Assembly (NCBI GenBank): GCA_017640615.1
Contig: JAEPQK010000001.1
Location: forward strand, 1-64,000
Origin: Rhizobiaceae bacterium
GTDB taxonomy: Bacteria > Pseudomonadota > Alphaproteobacteria > Rhizobiales > Rhizobiaceae
Direction: 5' to 3'
DNA: 64,000 nucleotides
Part shown: piece by piece, positions 60,752-64,000 of the stretch
Numbering within the stretch: position 1 is the first letter of the stretch
Layout: every line of letters begins with the position of its first letter
Program-made: the position numbers and the translations under genes
Notes under the pieces: model-generated
Seen by the model: only the letters and a program-made list of their open reading frames with translations
The model's database searches: none
What the model was told of the DNA's origin: nothing

Positions 60752-61672
60752 CTAACGCCCCGCCATGATCTCGCGGATCATGCGCTGGCAGCGCTCGGCC
60801 ATGAAATCGAGCAGCAGCCGCACCTTGGGGTCCTGAAAGTTCTTGTGGGGGTAGACGGCCGCAAGCTGTACAGGCGATGGAGGGTAGTTCGACAGAATTA
60901 CCTTCAGCCGCCGATCGCGGATAAAAGGCTCGACCTCAAAGCGCGGCTTGTTTGCGATGCCGCGCCCGGCGATCGCCCAGCCGGTGAGCACGTCGCCATC
61001 GTCGGTGTCGTAGGGGCCGCGCACCTCGATCTTCTGCGGTCCGTCCGCTCCACTCAGCGTCCATGTGAAATCGCGCGAGCCCGGAAACCGCAACAGCAGA
61101 CAGTCATGTTTTTGCTGCACTAGGTCTGCCGGTTTGGTGGGCTCACCGCGCTTTTCCAGATAGGCAGGAGCGGCAACCAGAACGCGTTCGCAATCCAGAA
61201 TGCCGCGCATGCGCAGGCTGGAATCTTCCAGTACGCCGACGCGGAAGGCGACGTCGATACCTTCTTTCATGATGTCGACATTGTGGTCCGAAAGCCGCAG
61301 CCGCACCTCAATATCGGGATAGCGATCGTGAAACTCGGGAATGCCGGAGGCGATCAGCCGGCGACCGATGCCGAGAGGCGCCGTAACGCGGATCGTTCCA
61401 CGCGGATGGCCGGAAAGCGCAGTGACCGCGGCTTCCGCCTCATCCACCGCATCGATGATGCGCTTGGCACCGGTGTAGAAGACGCGGCCATGTTCGGTCG
61501 GTGTGAGCTGGCGGGTCGTGCGGTTGAAGAGCCGCACGCCGAGGTGTTTTTCAAGCTCCTTGATGCGGTTGGAAGCGACCGCCGGCGAAATGCGCATGTC
61601 GCGCCCGGCCGACGAGAGATTGCCCAGCTCGACGACCCTGACGAAGACAGCGACATTGTCCAGATAGGCCAT
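60752..61672 (-). CDS. LysR-family transcriptional regulator
   Basis: A LysR-type regulator of about 306 aa. The N-terminal helix-turn-helix (about residues 3-60) includes GNLSSAGRDMRISPAVASNR and IKELEKHLGVRLFNRTTRQL. The C-terminal co-inducer domain covers about 90-295. It is divergent from puuD across about 125 bases and likely controls the urate oxidation genes (inference). ATG at 61672 gives the usual LysR N-terminus; a second ATG four codons upstream is possible. It converges on the GGDEF gene with a five-base gap. Confidence 0.9.
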   Translation of the reverse strand: MAYLDNVAVFVRVVELGNLSSAGRDMRISPAVASNRIKELEKHLGVRLFNRTTRQLTPTEHGRVFYTGAKRIIDAVDEAEAAVTALSGHPRGTIRVTAPLGIGRRLIASGIPEFHDRYPDIEVRLRLSDHNVDIMKEGIDVAFRVGVLEDSSLRMRGILDCERVLVAAPAYLEKRGEPTKPADLVQQKHDCLLLRFPGSRDFTWTLSGADGPQKIEVRGPYDTDDGDVLTGWAIAGRGIANKPRFEVEPFIRDRRLKVILSNYPPSPVQLAAVYPHKNFQDPKVRLLLDFMAERCQRMIREIMAGR

Positions 61673-61728
61673 GCGCACCCACATTCAAAAAACGCGGCAT
61701 TATTTTCCAGTTTTTTTTGAAAGTCATC

Positions 61729-61760
61729 GTGCATCTCATCCCTTTCGCTTTAGAATGCAC
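61729..61760. promoter_or_regulatory. Candidate LysR binding site between lysR and puuD
   Basis: GTGCAT (61729-61734) and ATGCAC (61755-61760) form an inverted repeat 20 bases apart in the divergent gap. LysR proteins bind such dyads between their own gene and the target. The puuD ribosome site GAGGGGACC follows at 61788-61797. Confidence 0.45.
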
Positions 61761-61797
61761 AGCCTAAAGTCGGATAGGATCATCCGCCGAGGGGACC

Positions 61798-63018
61798 ATG
61801 CAGGATTTTGCCATCTTCTGGGACTGGCTGAGCTTTGCCGCGCGGTGGCTGCATGTCATCACGGGCATCGCCTGGATCGGCTCGTCTTTCTATTTCATCG
61901 CGCTCGATCTGGGCCTGCGGCAGCGGCCCGGCTTGCCTGAGGGCGCGCATGGTGAGGAGTGGCAGGTCCATGGCGGCGGCTTCTACCATATCCAGAAATA
62001 TCTGGTGGCGCCGGCCGAGATGCCGGAGCATCTCACCTGGTTCAAATGGGAATCCTACTGGACCTGGATGTCCGGCTTCATTCTGCTGGCGATCGTCTAT
62101 TACGGCGGTGCGGACCTCTATCTGATCGATCCCAACGTGCTGGATATTTCGGCGCCCGTAGCGATTGCACTGTCCGCTGGTTCGCTGGTGGTTGGCTGGC
62201 TTTTCTACGATCAGCTCTGCAAGTCGCCGCTTGGCCGGAACGATACCACGCTGATGCTGATCCTCTATGTGATCTTGGTCATCATCGCCTGGGGTTACAC
62301 GCAGATATTCTCAGGCCGCGCGGCCTTCCTGCATCTCGGTGCGATCACTGCAACCATTATGTCGGCCAATGTGTTTCTGGTCATCATACCGAACCAGAAG
62401 ATCGTGGTGGCGGACCTGATCGCCGGGCGCAAACCGGACCCGAAATACGGCAAGATCGCCAAGACCCGGTCGCTGCACAACAACTACCTGACGCTGCCGG
62501 TCATCTTCCTGATGCTGTCGAACCACTACCCGCTCGCCTATGCGACGGAATTCAACTGGGTCATCGCATCGCTTGTGTTCATGATCGGCGTGCTGATCAG
62601 GCACTATTTCAACACCATGCATGCGCGGAAGGGGAACCCGCACTGGACCTGGGGTCTCTCGGCGGTGCTGTTCATCATCATCATATGGCTTTCAACGGTG
62701 CCCGAGGCATTGACTGGCGAGAAGCGTCTCTCGGCAACGGCGCAGCGTTTCGCGGCGTCCGAACATTTCGCACCGGCACGTGACACCGTGATGGGCCGCT
62801 GTGCCATGTGCCATGCCGCCGAGCCGAGTTGGGAAGGCATTTTCCACGCCCCAAAGGATGTGCGATTTGACACCGACGCCGAGGTCGCGGAGCGGGCACG
62901 CGAGATCTATCTGCAGGCTGGGGTCAGCCACGCAATGCCGCCGGGCAATGTGTCCGGCATCACGCCCGAGGAACGCGCATTGCTGGTAGCATGGTTCGAG
63001 GAGGGGTTGAGCCATTGA
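61798..63018 (+). CDS. puuD: Membrane urate oxidase with cytochrome c domain (PuuD)
   Basis: A 406-aa inner-membrane enzyme. Residues about 1-300 have eight helices of the urate-oxidase N domain (RWLHVITGIAWIGSSFYF; GGGFYHIQKYLVAP). The C-terminal part (about 310-406) is a cytochrome c domain with haem motif CAMCH near residue 338 and a methionine ligand in SHAMPPGN. It oxidises urate to 5-hydroxyisourate, passing electrons to the respiratory chain rather than to oxygen with peroxide. TTGA overlap joins it to the guanine deaminase gene. Confidence 0.93.
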   Translation: MQDFAIFWDWLSFAARWLHVITGIAWIGSSFYFIALDLGLRQRPGLPEGAHGEEWQVHGGGFYHIQKYLVAPAEMPEHLTWFKWESYWTWMSGFILLAIVYYGGADLYLIDPNVLDISAPVAIALSAGSLVVGWLFYDQLCKSPLGRNDTTLMLILYVILVIIAWGYTQIFSGRAAFLHLGAITATIMSANVFLVIIPNQKIVVADLIAGRKPDPKYGKIAKTRSLHNNYLTLPVIFLMLSNHYPLAYATEFNWVIASLVFMIGVLIRHYFNTMHARKGNPHWTWGLSAVLFIIIIWLSTVPEALTGEKRLSATAQRFAASEHFAPARDTVMGRCAMCHAAEPSWEGIFHAPKDVRFDTDAEVAERAREIYLQAGVSHAMPPGNVSGITPEERALLVAWFEEGLSH

Positions 63019-64000
63019 GTTCGCCTGTCGCCGGCAATCCCATCCTCATCCGCGGCAGGCTGCTTTCTTTCATCACCGAGCCGGAGAGCGCGGAAGACCG
63101 TGCATCCTATCGCTACGAGGAAGATGGAGGGCTCTTACTACGTGGCGGCAGAATTGAATCAGTCGGAGATTATGCCCAGGTGGCTGCGGCTGCCGGCGAA
63201 GACGTAGAGGTGGTCGATCATCGGCCGCATCTCATCATGCCCGGTTTCATCGATGCGCATGCGCATATGCCGCAAATGCAGGTGATTGCCAGCTATGGCG
63301 CGGAACTGCTGGACTGGCTGAACAATTACACGTTTCCGGCGGAGACCGAATTTGCCAACGCCGGGCATGCGGGCCGGATTGCAGGTCATTTTCTGGATAC
63401 GCTGATCGCACACGGCACCACCACGGTTGCCGCCTATTGCTCGGTGCATCGGGAGAGTGCCGAGGCGCTATTTGAGGCTGCACTGCTGCGCGACATGCGC
63501 ATCATTGCCGGCAAGGTGATGATGGACCGGAACGCGCCGGGCGGGCTGCGCGACACGCCGCAGTCGAGCTACGACGATACGAAAGCGCTGATTGCGCGCT
63601 GGCATGGCCGAGGCCGTCTCAGTTACGCGATCACGCCGCGTTTTGCGATCACATCGACGCCCGAACAGATGGACATGGCCGGCGCTCTGGCTTTGGAGTT
63701 TCCGTCGCTGCACATCCAGACGCACCTTTCGGAAAACCACGCCGAGATCGGTCTCACAAACGAACTCTATCCTGACTGTGGCGACTATTTTGGTGTTTAT
63801 GAGCGCTACTGCCTCGCTGGGCCGAAGTCGCTCTTTGGCCACGCGATCCATCTATCTGAGCGCGAAGCGGACGCGATGTCGGACAGTGGGTCGGTCGCCG
63901 TTTTCTGCCCGACCTCGAACCTGTTTCTCGGTTCCGGCCTGTTCGACTATCAGCGTTACCGCAGGCGCTCGAAGCCGCTGCGGATTGCGGCGGCGACCGA
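63015..64000 (+). CDS. guaD: Guanine deaminase, truncated by the window end
   Basis: The first 328 codons of an amidohydrolase-superfamily guanine deaminase, converting guanine to xanthine. The N-terminal zinc motif DAHAHMPQ follows MPGFI (near residue 80). Further metal and substrate elements are HLSENHAEIG, GHAIHL and FCPTSNLFLGSG, all typical of GuaD. The start is TTG at 63015, overlapping the puuD stop, with GAGGAGGGG upstream. The remaining roughly 110 residues lie beyond the window. It feeds xanthine to XdhAB. Confidence 0.92.
   Translation, partial: MSSPVAGNPILIRGRLLSFITEPESAEDRASYRYEEDGGLLLRGGRIESVGDYAQVAAAAGEDVEVVDHRPHLIMPGFIDAHAHMPQMQVIASYGAELLDWLNNYTFPAETEFANAGHAGRIAGHFLDTLIAHGTTTVAAYCSVHRESAEALFEAALLRDMRIIAGKVMMDRNAPGGLRDTPQSSYDDTKALIARWHGRGRLSYAITPRFAITSTPEQMDMAGALALEFPSLHIQTHLSENHAEIGLTNELYPDCGDYFGVYERYCLAGPKSLFGHAIHLSEREADAMSDSGSVAVFCPTSNLFLGSGLFDYQRYRRRSKPLRIAAAT

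Overview
The window looks like chromosome from an alphaproteobacterium of the Hyphomicrobiales (Rhizobiales), most like the Mesorhizobium/Phyllobacteriaceae group. The grounds are the rRNA operon ending 23S-5S-tRNA-fMet, the form of the initiator tRNA, the GC-rich coding sequence, and a gene set dominated by ABC and TRAP importers feeding sugar-acid, acyl-CoA and purine catabolism. The genus is inference. I see no IS element, phage gene, integrase, CRISPR array or obvious pseudogene. No gene-free stretch exceeds 300 bases; the longest are 45117-45409 and 19052-19330.

Layout. (1) 1-438: 3' end of 23S rRNA, 5S rRNA and tRNA-fMet. (2) 601-11224: a minus-strand operon coding for a RidA fusion protein, an atypical enolase-superfamily enzyme, a creatininase-family amidohydrolase and a full peptide-type ABC importer, divergent from an SDR dehydrogenase and an RpiR regulator. 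(3) 11287-19051: a minus-strand operon for a GH116 glycosidase, a sugar ABC importer and an AraC regulator. (4) 19331-21915: DUF418 membrane protein, TetR regulator and LysE exporter. (5) 21912-26519: uxuA-uxuB divergent from a GntR regulator and L-idonate dehydrogenase. (6) 26516-31698: TetR/enoyl-CoA hydratase, ArsR/ArsP-like permease, threonine dehydrogenase and glycerate 2-kinase. (7) 31892-40322: a seven-gene operon with enoyl-CoA hydratase, a TIGR03084 protein, acyl-CoA dehydrogenase, BKACE enzyme, two-subunit biotin carboxylase and AnmK. (8) 40395-50926: TMEM43-like protein, tRNA-Gln, OsmC plus TRAP transporter, PPi-type phosphofructokinase homologue, TTC38-like TPR protein, and xylBA. 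(9) 50951-64000: a purine catabolic region, with the last gene (guanine deaminase) cut by the window end.

How it works together. The purine region covers guanine -> xanthine (GuaD) -> urate (XdhABC) -> 5-hydroxyisourate (PuuD) -> OHCU (HiuH) -> allantoin and allantoate (UraD and PuuE domains of one protein) -> ureidoglycolate -> glyoxylate (AllE, AllA). An allantoate amidohydrolase is not seen. Regions 2 and 7 look like complete catabolic units whose substrates cannot be named from sequence; they are the best candidates for undescribed pathways. Genes are tightly packed with many 1-4 base overlaps (ATGA, GTGA, TTGA), and several starts are GTG or TTG.
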